Below, piece by piece: positions 23,144 to 31,470 of a DNA stretch of 33,860 nucleotides. Position numbers and translations under genes: made by a program. The notes under the pieces are model-generated. The model was not told where the DNA came from, did no database searches, and saw only the letters and a program-made list of their open reading frames with translations. Within the stretch, counting starts at the first letter, position 1. Every line of letters starts with the position of its first letter. Source of the DNA: JAWWPY01 sp036394075 (GTDB lineage: Bacteria; Actinomycetota; Actinomycetes; Streptosporangiales; Streptosporangiaceae); the NCBI GenBank assembly GCA_036394075.1, contig DASWFT010000704.1:1-33860 (forward strand), in the 5' to 3' direction.

Positions 23144-23194
23144 CCGCGCCCTGTAGTCCACTGGGCAATTTCCGAGGACCGCCTTGTCGCTCCC

Positions 23195-23223
23195 ATTTAG
23201 TTAGGATACTGTCCTAACTAAAT
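23195..23223. promoter_or_regulatory. Operator of the ROK repressor (12-bp inverted repeat)
   Basis: ATTTAGTTAGGA and TCCTAACTAAAT are exact reverse complements separated by 5 nt. The element is AT-rich in GC-rich surroundings and ends 41 bp before the kinase GTG. TTAGTTAGGA-type inverted repeats are known to me as sites of actinobacterial ROK regulators in front of sugar-transport operons. The divergent ROK repressor is the natural binder. Confidence 0.8.
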
Positions 23224-23264
23224 CGCGCAAGGATGCGCTCGCCACCCCCTTTAGGCAGGTAATC

Positions 23265-24260
23265 GTGGGCGATTCCCCGGTCGTGCTCGGACTCGACTTC
23301 GGCGGCACGAAGATCGCCATGGCGGTCTGCGAGACGTCCGGGGACCGGCTCGGGTCAGCGACCGTGGGCAGCGGCGGCGAGCTGGGAGCACACGCCAGCT
23401 TCGAGCGGGGCATCAGCGCCGCCCACGACCTGCTGGCGGTGGTGGCGCCCGGTCGCGAGCTGGCCTCTGTCGGCGTGTCCACGTTCGGGATTCCCTTCGA
23501 CGACCGGGTCGAACTCGCCCCGGCGATCAGCGGCTGGGACACGCTCGCCCTGGGCAGCGAGCTGCGGGCCGCATTCACCGGGGCACAGATCCGGATGGCC
23601 ACCGATGCAAAGGCGGCGGCGCAGGCCGAGGCGCGCTGGGGTGCGCTGGCCGGCTGCGACCCCGCCATCTACCTCAATCTCGGCACCGGGCTTTCCGCCG
23701 CCATCGTGCTCGGCGGCCAGGTGCTCAGCGGCGCCAACGGCGCCGCTGGTGAGATCGGATACAACCTCCGCGCGATGTCAGATGTGGGACTCGAGCTGGG
23801 CGCCCGCGTGCCGCTGGAGGACATGATCAGCGGCTACGCGATTGCCCGGCGCGCCACCAGCCACGCCGGGCAGGACCAGCCGATGGCAGCCGCCGACGTG
23901 TTCGAGGCCAGCGCGGACGACCCCGTGCTCGACGGGCTGGTGACCGACTTCGTGACCGAACTCGCTTTCCACGTAGTGAACCTCGCGATCTGCCTGAACC
24001 CGGTGCGGATCGCGGCTGGCGGCGGCATGGTCCGGTCCTGGGACCGCCTGCGGCCTGGCCTGCAGCGGGCGCTGACCGTCGGCGTCCCGTTCCCGCCTGA
24101 GCTCGTCGCCGCCCGTTTCCCGTCCGATGCGCCCCTGATCGGCGCCGTGGCCCTGGCCGTGGATGCTGCCCAGGGCGGCCATGGGAGCGCGGACGGAACC
24201 GTGGACGCCGCCGGGGCGGCCGGCGTCCACGACGACCCCCAAGTCACGTCCCTGCTATAA
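23265..24260 (+). CDS. ROK-family sugar (glycoside) kinase
   Basis: The 331-aa protein has the phosphate-1 motif LGLDFGGTKIAMAV (residues 8-21) and catalytic-base region ATDAKAAAQAEARWGA (Asp114). The ROK motif reads GAAGEIGYNLR: Glu163 is kept but the usual His of ExGH is Tyr166. The following CxCGxxGCxE zinc site is absent. The adenosine region is AAGGGMVRSW. Zinc-less members with this change are seen among BglK-like beta-glucoside kinases and other divergent ROK kinases (family memory). It is the first gene after the operator and precedes the binding-protein gene by 22 bp. A role in phosphorylating the imported sugar is likely. A regulatory protein without HTH is less likely. Confidence 0.88.
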   Translation: MGDSPVVLGLDFGGTKIAMAVCETSGDRLGSATVGSGGELGAHASFERGISAAHDLLAVVAPGRELASVGVSTFGIPFDDRVELAPAISGWDTLALGSELRAAFTGAQIRMATDAKAAAQAEARWGALAGCDPAIYLNLGTGLSAAIVLGGQVLSGANGAAGEIGYNLRAMSDVGLELGARVPLEDMISGYAIARRATSHAGQDQPMAAADVFEASADDPVLDGLVTDFVTELAFHVVNLAICLNPVRIAAGGGMVRSWDRLRPGLQRALTVGVPFPPELVAARFPSDAPLIGAVALAVDAAQGGHGSADGTVDAAGAAGVHDDPQVTSLL

Positions 24261-24282
24261 CACTCAGTGAAGGGCTACCACT

Positions 24283-25947
24283 ATGAGACGCCTCAAAGCG
24301 ATCGGGGTCCTGGTCTCAGCCGGCTTGCTCGCGGCCGCCTGCAGTTCCGGCTCTGGTTCCGGTTCCGGTTCCAACTCGTCAGCGAAGAGCGTAGTCACCA
24401 TCTCCAACGAGAACGGCGCGCTCTGGACCTGCGGCTTCAACCCCTTCCTCGGCGCGGACCAGCTCCTGTCCGTAGGGTTCGTCTACGAGCCGCTGGTCTA
24501 CGTCAACCCGCTGCAGAACGGCAAGACCACACCCATGCTCGCGACCGCCTGGACGTGGGGGGCGGGCAACAAGTCGATCACGTTCACCATCCGCAAGGGC
24601 GTCAAGTTCAGCGACGGGACGCCGATGTCGGCCTCGGACGTGGTGTACAGCTTCGGCCTGATCAAGAAGTACGCCGCCCTGGACCTGACCGGGGTGTGGT
24701 CGGTGCTGTCCGGCGTCAGCCAGACGGGCTCCGACCAGGTGACCATGACCTTCACGGCGCCGGCGGTGCCCTACTTCTACTACATCGCCGACCAGACTCC
24801 GATCGTGTCCGCGCACGTCTGGTCGAAGATCGCCAACCCGGTGGCCTACGCCGACAGCCACCCCGTGGGCACCGGCCCCTACGTGGTGAACCCGTGCACC
24901 ACAGCGAACATCACTTACACCGCCAACCCGCACTACTGGCAGCCCGGGCTGCCGCACATCACCAAGGTGGAATACCCGGCATTCACCTCTAACAACACGG
25001 CCAACGATCAGCTGGCGACCGGCCAGGCGCAGTGGGGCTCCCAGTACATCCCGGCCATCAAGGAGTTCTACACCTCGAAGAGCCCGGCGAACCACTACTG
25101 GTTCCCGCCGACCGTGAACGTCTCCCTGGTGCCGAACCTGACGAACCCCCTGCTGGCCAACGTCAAGGTCCGCCAGGCCATGTCGTATGCGATCGACCGC
25201 GGCAAGGTCTCCACGATCGGCGAGTCCGGGTATGAGCCGCCCGCGAATCAGGCCGGCATCGTCACGCCGACCTTCTCCAGCTGGCTCGACAGCTCACTGG
25301 CCGGCCAGTACAACTACGCCTACAACCCGGCCAAGGCGAAGCAGATGCTGGCCTCGGCCGGCTTCACGATGGGCTCCGACGGCATCATGGCGAACTCCAA
25401 GGGCCAGAAACTCGCCTTCACCGTCATCAACATCGGCGGCTACTCCGACTGGGTCGCTTCGATGCAGGTGGTCGCCCAGAACCTCAAGGCGGTCGGCATC
25501 CAGCTGACACCTGACAACCTGACCAATACCGACTTCACCGCCGCGCTGTACGCCGGCAAGTACCAGCTCGCCTACTACGACCAGCAGTCCTTCGGTCCTG
25601 GCCCCTACTACGAGCTCAGGAACTGGCTGGACTCCGCCAACACGGCCCCGATCGGGAAGACAGCCGCCTCCAACTATGAGCGCTACATCAACCCGGCCAC
25701 CGACAAGCTGATCAGCTCCTACGCCGCTACCACCGACGTCAGCGTGCAGCACTCGGTCGTCAACCAGCTGCAGCAGGTCATGCTGAGCCAGCTGCCGATC
25801 ATCCCCGTGGTGGAAGCGGTGGACTGGTATCAGTACAACACCTCGGCTCTCACCGGGTGGCCCACGCCCGGCAACCCGTACGCCCAGCCATCGGCGTACG
25901 CGTTCCCGGACATGGAGCAGGTCCTGCTGCACCTCAAGGCGAAGTGA
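24283..25947 (+). CDS. ABC transporter substrate-binding lipoprotein, SBP_bac_5 (Dpp/Opp) family
   Basis: The 554-aa protein has a signal peptide with lipobox LAAAC (Cys20), a Ser/Gly linker, and the cluster-C (family 5) fold: VGFVYEPLVYVNP, MLATAWTWGAGNKSITFTIRKGVKFSDGTPMSASDVVYSF (split), VRQAMSYAIDRGKV and the final PIIPVVEAVDWYQYNTSALTGWPTPGNPYA. Family-5 proteins bind peptides, nickel or, as in many Actinobacteria and Thermotoga, oligosaccharides. The neighbouring kinases and GH4 enzyme argue for a sugar. The aromatic-rich pocket fits stacking on sugar rings. ATG 24283 starts 22 bp after the ROK kinase. Two hairpins separate it from the permease gene. Confidence 0.94.
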   Translation: MRRLKAIGVLVSAGLLAAACSSGSGSGSGSNSSAKSVVTISNENGALWTCGFNPFLGADQLLSVGFVYEPLVYVNPLQNGKTTPMLATAWTWGAGNKSITFTIRKGVKFSDGTPMSASDVVYSFGLIKKYAALDLTGVWSVLSGVSQTGSDQVTMTFTAPAVPYFYYIADQTPIVSAHVWSKIANPVAYADSHPVGTGPYVVNPCTTANITYTANPHYWQPGLPHITKVEYPAFTSNNTANDQLATGQAQWGSQYIPAIKEFYTSKSPANHYWFPPTVNVSLVPNLTNPLLANVKVRQAMSYAIDRGKVSTIGESGYEPPANQAGIVTPTFSSWLDSSLAGQYNYAYNPAKAKQMLASAGFTMGSDGIMANSKGQKLAFTVINIGGYSDWVASMQVVAQNLKAVGIQLTPDNLTNTDFTAALYAGKYQLAYYDQQSFGPGPYYELRNWLDSANTAPIGKTAASNYERYINPATDKLISSYAATTDVSVQHSVVNQLQQVMLSQLPIIPVVEAVDWYQYNTSALTGWPTPGNPYAQPSAYAFPDMEQVLLHLKAK

Positions 25948-25955
25948 CCACTGGC

Positions 25956-25985
25956 GCGTGCCCGGGGGCCAGGCCCCGGGCACGC
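25956..25985 (+). terminator. GC hairpin after the binding-protein gene
   Basis: GCGTGCCCGGGG (25956-25967) pairs fully with CCCCGGGCACGC (25974-25985), with a 6-nt loop, starting 8 nt after the stop. A hairpin here inside an ABC operon usually stabilises the upstream mRNA and lowers permease expression, giving excess binding protein. It may also terminate part of the transcripts. Confidence 0.75.
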
Positions 25986-26013
25986 GGCAACCCGTCCGGC
26001 ACACCCTGGAACG

Positions 26014-26063
26014 GGTCGATGTGACAACGAGGTCCCAAGAGGGTGCTCGATGTCACATCGACC
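26014..26063. promoter_or_regulatory. Second inverted repeat with TCGATGT boxes before the permease genes
   Basis: GGTCGATGTGAC (26014-26025) and GTCACATCGACC (26052-26063) are exact complements with a 26-nt loop. The right half also holds TCGATGT-C-ACATCGA (26047-26061), a near-complete palindrome by itself. It could be a second RNA hairpin or a pair of protein-binding sites for an internal promoter. Confidence 0.6.
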
Positions 26064-26134
26064 ACCGGGGCGGGCGAGCGAACGAGGGCGCGCAGCCCAG
26101 GTGAGGAGCTGACCATGACCACGAGGAGACGAGC

Positions 26135-27121
26135 TTGAGATTCGCGCTCCGCCGCCTCGGCTTCTTCGTGTTCACGCTGTGGGCGGCGCTGACCATCAAC
26201 TTCCTGCTCCCGCGGCTGATGCCGGGGAACCCGGCGCTCGCGATGCTGTCCAAGTTCCACGGGGAACTCACCCCGCAGACGCTGAAGGCTCTGGACATCT
26301 TGTTCGGCATCAACACGCACAAGAGCCTGCCCGCGCAGTACGTCAGCTATCTGCACCAGGTGGCGACGGGCAACTTCGGGATATCGCTGGACTTCTATCC
26401 GAAGTCGGTCAGTTCCGTCATCGGCAGCGCGATCTGGTGGACGGTCGGCCTGGTGGGCGTCAGCACAGTCCTGGCCTTCACACTCGGCACCGGCCTCGGC
26501 ATAGTCGCCGCCTGGCGCCGCGGCGGCCGGCTGGACAGCATCCTGCCGCCGGCATTCGTGATCACCTCCGCGCTTCCGTACTTCTGGGTGGGCATGGTGT
26601 TCGTGCTGGTCTTCGGGATCAGCCTGCACTGGCTGCCGTACGTGGGTGGCTACTACGTCTCGACTGATACCCCGTCTCTGTCGCCGACCTTCGTCGGGGA
26701 CGTGCTGGCCCACGCCGTTCTGCCCGGCCTCGCGCTCGTAGTCACCACGATCGGCACCTGGATCCTGACCATGCGCAACACGATGATCACCACCCTGGCC
26801 GAGGACTACGTGCGGATGGCGCGCGCGAAGGGACTGCCGGGCCGGCGCATCATGGTCGACTACGCGGCCCGCAACGCAATCCTGCCCAACCTCACCGGCT
26901 TCGCCATGTCACTCGGCTTCGTGGTCAGCGGCGCCATCCTGATCGAGTACGTGTTCAACTACCCGGGCCTCGGCTTCATGCTGCTGCAGGCGGTGCAGGG
27001 TGAGGACTACCCGCTGATGCAGGCCCTGTTCCTGCTCATCACGCTGGCGGTGCTGCTGGCGATCCTGCTCGCCGACATCGCCACGGCGCTGCTTGACCCG
27101 CGGACCAGGACGGCGGGGTAA
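26135..27121 (+). CDS. ABC transporter permease, DppB type
   Basis: The 328-aa protein has six membrane helices. The first (FFVFTLWAALTINFLLPRLMPGNP) is the standard DppB start, and the EAA loop is ARAKGLPGRRIMVDYAARNAILP near residues 228-250. TTG 26135 is supported by GAGGAG about 7 nt upstream and by N-terminal homology. A 7-codon ATG frame at 26115 overlaps this start (see findings). It transports with the DppC-type partner encoded 4 bp downstream. Confidence 0.95.
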   Translation: MRFALRRLGFFVFTLWAALTINFLLPRLMPGNPALAMLSKFHGELTPQTLKALDILFGINTHKSLPAQYVSYLHQVATGNFGISLDFYPKSVSSVIGSAIWWTVGLVGVSTVLAFTLGTGLGIVAAWRRGGRLDSILPPAFVITSALPYFWVGMVFVLVFGISLHWLPYVGGYYVSTDTPSLSPTFVGDVLAHAVLPGLALVVTTIGTWILTMRNTMITTLAEDYVRMARAKGLPGRRIMVDYAARNAILPNLTGFAMSLGFVVSGAILIEYVFNYPGLGFMLLQAVQGEDYPLMQALFLLITLAVLLAILLADIATALLDPRTRTAG

Positions 27122-27125
27122 AGCC

Positions 27126-28094
27126 ATGTCCATGCCCATTTCCGGGGTCTCCACGCTCGGCCCGCCCGGCCAGGAGCCCGCCACTAGCCCGGCCGCCGGG
27201 CAGTCCGTGCCGCCGGCCACGCATGCGCTGGCGCGGATGGCCCGCGCGGTGCGCTCCAACCGCAAGGCCACCGCGGGCACCGTGCTGCTGGTGGTGTTCA
27301 TCCTCGTCTCGCTCTTCCCTGGGGTGATCGCCCACGACAGCCCGAGCGCGGACGCCTACACCCCGCGCCTGGGCCCGTCGACCGCCCACCTGCTCGGCAC
27401 CACCGCGTACGGGCAGGACATGTTCGCGCAGCTGGTGTGGGGGACCAGGAACGTGCTGATCATCGCGTTCGTAGCCGGGCTGGCCACGACCGGGATAGCG
27501 GTCCTGGTGGGCGTCGCTGCCGCGTACCTCGGCGGCCTGTGGGACGGCTCGCTCAGCGTGCTCACCGATGTGCTGCTCGTCATCCCGCTGTTCCCGCTGC
27601 TGATCGTGATCGCCGGCTACGCGCACGGCGGGAGCACGCTGGTGCTCATCCTGGTGATCACCCTGACCAGCTGGTCCTACACCGCGCGCCAGCTGCGATC
27701 GCAGGCGCTGTCCTTGCGGAACAGGGACTTCCTTGAGGCGGCGCGGGTGCGCGGCGAGCGCCGACTCTACATCATCGTGGTGGAGGTCATCCCCACCATG
27801 ATCTCGCTGATCGTGGCGAGCTTCCTGACCAACGCGCTGTACGCGGTGCTGTTCGCCTCCAGCCTGCAGTACATCGGCCTGGGCGACCCCAACAGCGAGA
27901 GCTGGGGCACGATGCTCTACTGGGCACAGAACAACGCGGCGTTGCAGACCGGCCAGCCGTTGTGGGCGCTCGCGCCAGGGGCGTGCATAGCCGCGCTCGG
28001 TGCGGCGTTCGCCCTGCTCAACTACGCTTTCGACGAGATAGGAAACCCAGCGCTGCGACCGGTACGGAGGGCTCGTGTCAAGCGTGCGCGCTGA
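27126..28094 (+). CDS. ABC transporter permease, DppC type
   Basis: The 322-aa protein from ATG 27126 has a Pro/Ala-rich cytosolic N-tail of about 35 residues, a first helix at about 55-75, the DppC N-domain (PSTAHLLGTTAYGQDMFAQLVWGTRN) and five more helices. The EAA loop is EAARVRGERRLYIIVVEVIP. GTG 27093 would add 11 residues inside the upstream gene. The 3' end overlaps the first ATPase gene by 20 bp. Confidence 0.94.
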   Translation: MSMPISGVSTLGPPGQEPATSPAAGQSVPPATHALARMARAVRSNRKATAGTVLLVVFILVSLFPGVIAHDSPSADAYTPRLGPSTAHLLGTTAYGQDMFAQLVWGTRNVLIIAFVAGLATTGIAVLVGVAAAYLGGLWDGSLSVLTDVLLVIPLFPLLIVIAGYAHGGSTLVLILVITLTSWSYTARQLRSQALSLRNRDFLEAARVRGERRLYIIVVEVIPTMISLIVASFLTNALYAVLFASSLQYIGLGDPNSESWGTMLYWAQNNAALQTGQPLWALAPGACIAALGAAFALLNYAFDEIGNPALRPVRRARVKRAR

Positions 28095-29103
28095 CGCCGA
28101 TCCCCGTTCGCCAGGCTCAGGCGGGGCGGCTGGGCCGATGCTCGCGGTCCACGACCTTTCTGTCGCCTACGCGACGGACCGGGGCGCCGTGGCCGCCGTT
28201 GACCGGGTGAGCTTCGATCTGCACCCGGGCGAGTTCCTGGGGATCGTGGGCGAATCGGGCTGCGGCAAGTCAACCCTGCTGTTCGCCATCGCCCAGCTGC
28301 TCGCCCCGCCCGCAGACATCACCAGCGGGAGCGTCGTCTTCAAGGGCGAGAGCATGGTGGGCCTGACCGACAAGCAGCTGACGGCGGTGCGCTGGCGGGA
28401 CCTGTCGGTCGTCATGCAGAGCGCGATGAACGCGCTCAACCCGGTCAAGTCGATCGGAGCGCAGTTCAAGGACGCGATGAGGGCGCACGGAGTGAGGTCG
28501 GCGGACGAGATCGGCGAGCGATCGGCCGAAGTGCTCAGCATGGTGAGCATCGACCCCGTGCACCTGAAAAGCTACCCGCATCAGCTGTCCGGAGGCATGC
28601 GGCAGCGATCGATGATCGCGATGGCGCTGCTGTTCACGCCGGATCTGGTGATCATGGATGAGCCGACGTCCGCGCTGGACGTCGTCGCGCAGCGGTCGCT
28701 GATGGTCCAGATCAAAGAACTGCAGCAGCAGCTCGGCTTCGCAATCATCTTCGTCACCCACGACATGTCGCTGGTCAGCCACTTCTCGCACCGGCTCATG
28801 GTGATGTACGCAGGTCAGGTCGCCGAGTGGGGCGCCACCAGGCAGGTTTTCGACACCCCGCGGCACCCCTACAGCATCGGCCTGATGGAGGCGTTCCCGT
28901 CGATCAGGGGCGCGCGGGTCCCGCTGACCGGGATCCCGGGCCGCCCGCCGGACCTGTCCGGGCCGCAGGAGGGCTGCTGGTTCGCGCCGCGCTGCCCGAA
29001 GGTCATGCCGGCCTGCACCCAGACCGAACCGGACCTGTACCAGGTGGACGGGGTGGCGGTCCGGTGCCTGCTGCACGCCGACAGGAGCGACCACAGTGAC
29101 TGA
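28075..29103 (+). CDS. ABC transporter ATP-binding protein, DppD/OppD type
   Basis: The 342-aa ATPase has Walker A GESGCGKST, signature LSGGMRQR, Walker B LVIMDEPTSALD and switch His THDMS. The C-terminal oligopeptide/dipeptide extension carries the Cys pattern GCWFAPRCPKVMPAC with a later C in VRCLL, which binds a [4Fe-4S] cluster in Opp/Dpp ATPases. An in-frame ATG at 28138 is a possible alternative start, but GTG 28075 is kept since the gene overlaps its upstream neighbour. It forms a heterodimer with the next gene product. Confidence 0.94.
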   Translation: MSSVRADADPRSPGSGGAAGPMLAVHDLSVAYATDRGAVAAVDRVSFDLHPGEFLGIVGESGCGKSTLLFAIAQLLAPPADITSGSVVFKGESMVGLTDKQLTAVRWRDLSVVMQSAMNALNPVKSIGAQFKDAMRAHGVRSADEIGERSAEVLSMVSIDPVHLKSYPHQLSGGMRQRSMIAMALLFTPDLVIMDEPTSALDVVAQRSLMVQIKELQQQLGFAIIFVTHDMSLVSHFSHRLMVMYAGQVAEWGATRQVFDTPRHPYSIGLMEAFPSIRGARVPLTGIPGRPPDLSGPQEGCWFAPRCPKVMPACTQTEPDLYQVDGVAVRCLLHADRSDHSD

Positions 29104-30169
29104 CCAGGCGACCGGCACGCCGGACGGCTCCGGGGGCACCCCCCGGCGAGAAGATGTGCCCTCACCGAACGGCAGCCCGCCTCTGCTCACGACCACCAGG
29201 CTGACCAGGCATTTCCACATCGGCGGCGGGCTTTCCCGGCGAACCCTGCACGCCGTCGATGATGTCAGCCTGGCCATCGGCGAGCGCGAGATCGTGGCCC
29301 TGGCCGGCGAGAGCGGGAGCGGCAAGAGCACCATCGCCCGGCTGCTGGCCAAGGTGTACAAGCCGACCAGCGGGGAGATCTACTTCCAGGGCACGCCGCT
29401 GTCCAGCATCCGGTCCCGCCGGGAGACGCTGCGCTACACCGGGCTGGTTCCCATGGTCTTCCAGGACCCGTTCAGCTCCATCAACCCGGTGTTCCGGGTC
29501 TCGCACGGCATCCTGCGCGGGCTCAAGCTGCACCGCCCCGAGCTCAGCAAGGACCAGCGCCTGCAGGAAGCCGCGCGCGTCTTCGAGACCGTCGGCCTGA
29601 CCCCGGCGGCCGAGGTGCTCAAGCGCTTCCCGCACGAGCTGAGCGGCGGTCAGCGGCAGCGGGTGGGCTTTGCCCAGGCGCTGGCGCTGCGGCCGAAGCT
29701 GATCCTGGCCGACGAGCCGGTCTCCATGCTGGACGTGTCGATCCGGATCGGGCTGCTCAACCTGATGGCCGGGCTGCGCGATGCCGAAGGCGTGTCGATC
29801 CTGTACATCACCCACGACATCGCCAGCGCGCGCTACGTGGCCGACCGGCTGATCGTGATGTACGCCGGGCACATCGCCGAGTCCGGACCGGTCGAGGACG
29901 TGCTGGCCAGCCCGAAGCATCCCTACACCCAGCTGCTCCTGTCGGCGGTGCCCGACCCCCGGGCCCCGCTGGATGTCACGGCGGAAACCGACCGGGGCGA
30001 GCCGCCGCGTGTCGTCGATCCCGCCCCGGGCTGCAGGTTCCGCTGGCGCTGCCCGCTCGCCATCGACACGTGCCACCAGGTGACGCCGGAACTCAGGGAC
30101 CTTCTCCCCGGCCACCACGTGGCCTGCCACGTCGCTCAGGCGGGCGCGGACGTGAGGGCGTTCGGATGA
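29096..30169 (+). CDS. ABC transporter ATP-binding protein, DppF/OppF type
   Basis: The 357-aa ATPase has Walker A GESGSGKST, signature LSGGQRQRVG, Walker B LILADEPVSMLD (the second residue set differs from the usual DEPTSALD) and switch His THDIA. The oligopeptide C-extension GCRFRWRCPLAIDTC, then CHV, repeats the Cys motif of its partner. GTG 29096 overlaps the upstream stop by 8 bp. The stop overlaps the GH4 start as ATGA. Confidence 0.94.
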   Translation: MTDQATGTPDGSGGTPRREDVPSPNGSPPLLTTTRLTRHFHIGGGLSRRTLHAVDDVSLAIGEREIVALAGESGSGKSTIARLLAKVYKPTSGEIYFQGTPLSSIRSRRETLRYTGLVPMVFQDPFSSINPVFRVSHGILRGLKLHRPELSKDQRLQEAARVFETVGLTPAAEVLKRFPHELSGGQRQRVGFAQALALRPKLILADEPVSMLDVSIRIGLLNLMAGLRDAEGVSILYITHDIASARYVADRLIVMYAGHIAESGPVEDVLASPKHPYTQLLLSAVPDPRAPLDVTAETDRGEPPRVVDPAPGCRFRWRCPLAIDTCHQVTPELRDLLPGHHVACHVAQAGADVRAFG

Positions 30170-31470
30170 AGCTGGCGGTCATCGGCGGCGGGTCGACCTA
30201 CACCCCGGAACTGGTCGACGGCATCGGCAGGTTGGCCGGCGACGTCAAGGTCACCGAGCTCACCCTGGTCGACCCGGACACGCGGCGGCTCGCCGTGGTC
30301 GGCCCGGTGTCGGCACGGATCATGCGCGCGCTCGGCCACCCGGCCCACGTGCGCTGGACGACCAGCCTGGACGAGGGCCTCGACGGCGCCGGCGCGGTCC
30401 TGCTCCAGCTGCGGGTCGGCGGGCAGGCAGCCCGGCAGCGCGACGAGACGTGGCCGCTGGAGTGCGGCTGCGTCGGCCAGGAGACCACCGGGGCGGGCGG
30501 GCTGGCCAAGGCCCTGCGCACCGTTCCCGTGGTCCTCGCTATCGCCGAGCGCGCCCGGCAGCGGGCTGAGCGCTCCGCATGGATCATCGACTTCACCAAC
30601 CCGGTCGGCATCGTCACCCGCGCGCTGCTCGACGCCGGGCACCGCGCGGTCGGCCTGTGCAATGTCGCGATCGGCTTCCAGCGGCAGTTCGCCGGCCTGC
30701 TCGGCGTGCCGCCCGGGCAGGTACTCCTCGACCATGCCGGCCTCAACCACCTGACCTGGGAACGGGCCGTCATGGTGGATGGGACCGACCGGCTGCCTGA
30801 ACTGATCGCCGCCCACGGCCCGCAGATCGCGAAGCTGACTGGGCTGCCGGTTTCCGTTATGCAGGAGATTGGTGCTGTTCCTTCGTATTACCTCCGCTAT
30901 TTCTATGCGCATGACGCGGTGGTCGCGGAGCAGCGCGGCCGCCCGACGCGCGCCGAGGAGGTCGCGGCGCTGGAGCGGGAACTCCTCGCGATGTACGCCG
31001 ACCCGGCGCTGGATCGCAAGCCCGAGCTGCTCGGCGAACGGGGCGGCGCCTACTACTCCGAGGCGGCCGTTGCACTGCTCGCCTCGCTGGTCAGCGACCG
31101 GCGGGACACACAGGTGGTGAACGTGCGCAACGCGGGCACGCTGGCCTTCCTGCCCGACGACGCGGTGATCGAGGTGCCAGCCGTGATCGGCGCGGCCGGC
31201 CCCGAGCCGGTGCCGGTCGCGCCGCTCGGGCCGCTGATGCGCGGGCTCGTCGGGCACGTGTCCGCGTACGAGGAACTCGCGGTCGACGCGGCGCTGCGCG
31301 GCGGCCGGGCCCGGGTGGCGGCCGCACTGCTGGCGCACCCGCTGGTCGGCCAGTTCGACCTGGCCGGGCGGCTGGCCGACCGGCTGATCACGGAGAACAG
31401 CGGCTACCTGCCTTGGGTTAGCCAGCACAGAGTTAGCCAGCACGGGGCCGGCTCGGCAGGCGGGCGGTGA
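30166..31470 (+). CDS. GH4-family glycosidase (6-phospho-beta-glucosidase type)
   Basis: GH4 enzymes cleave glycosidic bonds by an NAD- and Mn-dependent redox-elimination route, often on 6-phospho-sugars. The 434-aa product starts with the Rossmann motif KLAVIGGGSTYTPELV and has LQLRVGGQAARQRDE, ECGCVGQETTGAGG, DFTNPVGIVTRAL, the metal ligand Cys165 (GLCNVAIG) and His195 (HAGLNHLTW). The layout is that of 6-phospho-beta-glucosidases (BglT, CelF) rather than alpha-galactosidases. ATG 30166 overlaps the upstream stop. The C-terminus ends in a 15-bp duplication (VSQHR, VSQHG). No PTS gene is close, so the phosphate must come from the kinases encoded alongside. Confidence 0.93.
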   Translation: MKLAVIGGGSTYTPELVDGIGRLAGDVKVTELTLVDPDTRRLAVVGPVSARIMRALGHPAHVRWTTSLDEGLDGAGAVLLQLRVGGQAARQRDETWPLECGCVGQETTGAGGLAKALRTVPVVLAIAERARQRAERSAWIIDFTNPVGIVTRALLDAGHRAVGLCNVAIGFQRQFAGLLGVPPGQVLLDHAGLNHLTWERAVMVDGTDRLPELIAAHGPQIAKLTGLPVSVMQEIGAVPSYYLRYFYAHDAVVAEQRGRPTRAEEVAALERELLAMYADPALDRKPELLGERGGAYYSEAAVALLASLVSDRRDTQVVNVRNAGTLAFLPDDAVIEVPAVIGAAGPEPVPVAPLGPLMRGLVGHVSAYEELAVDAALRGGRARVAAALLAHPLVGQFDLAGRLADRLITENSGYLPWVSQHRVSQHGAGSAGGR

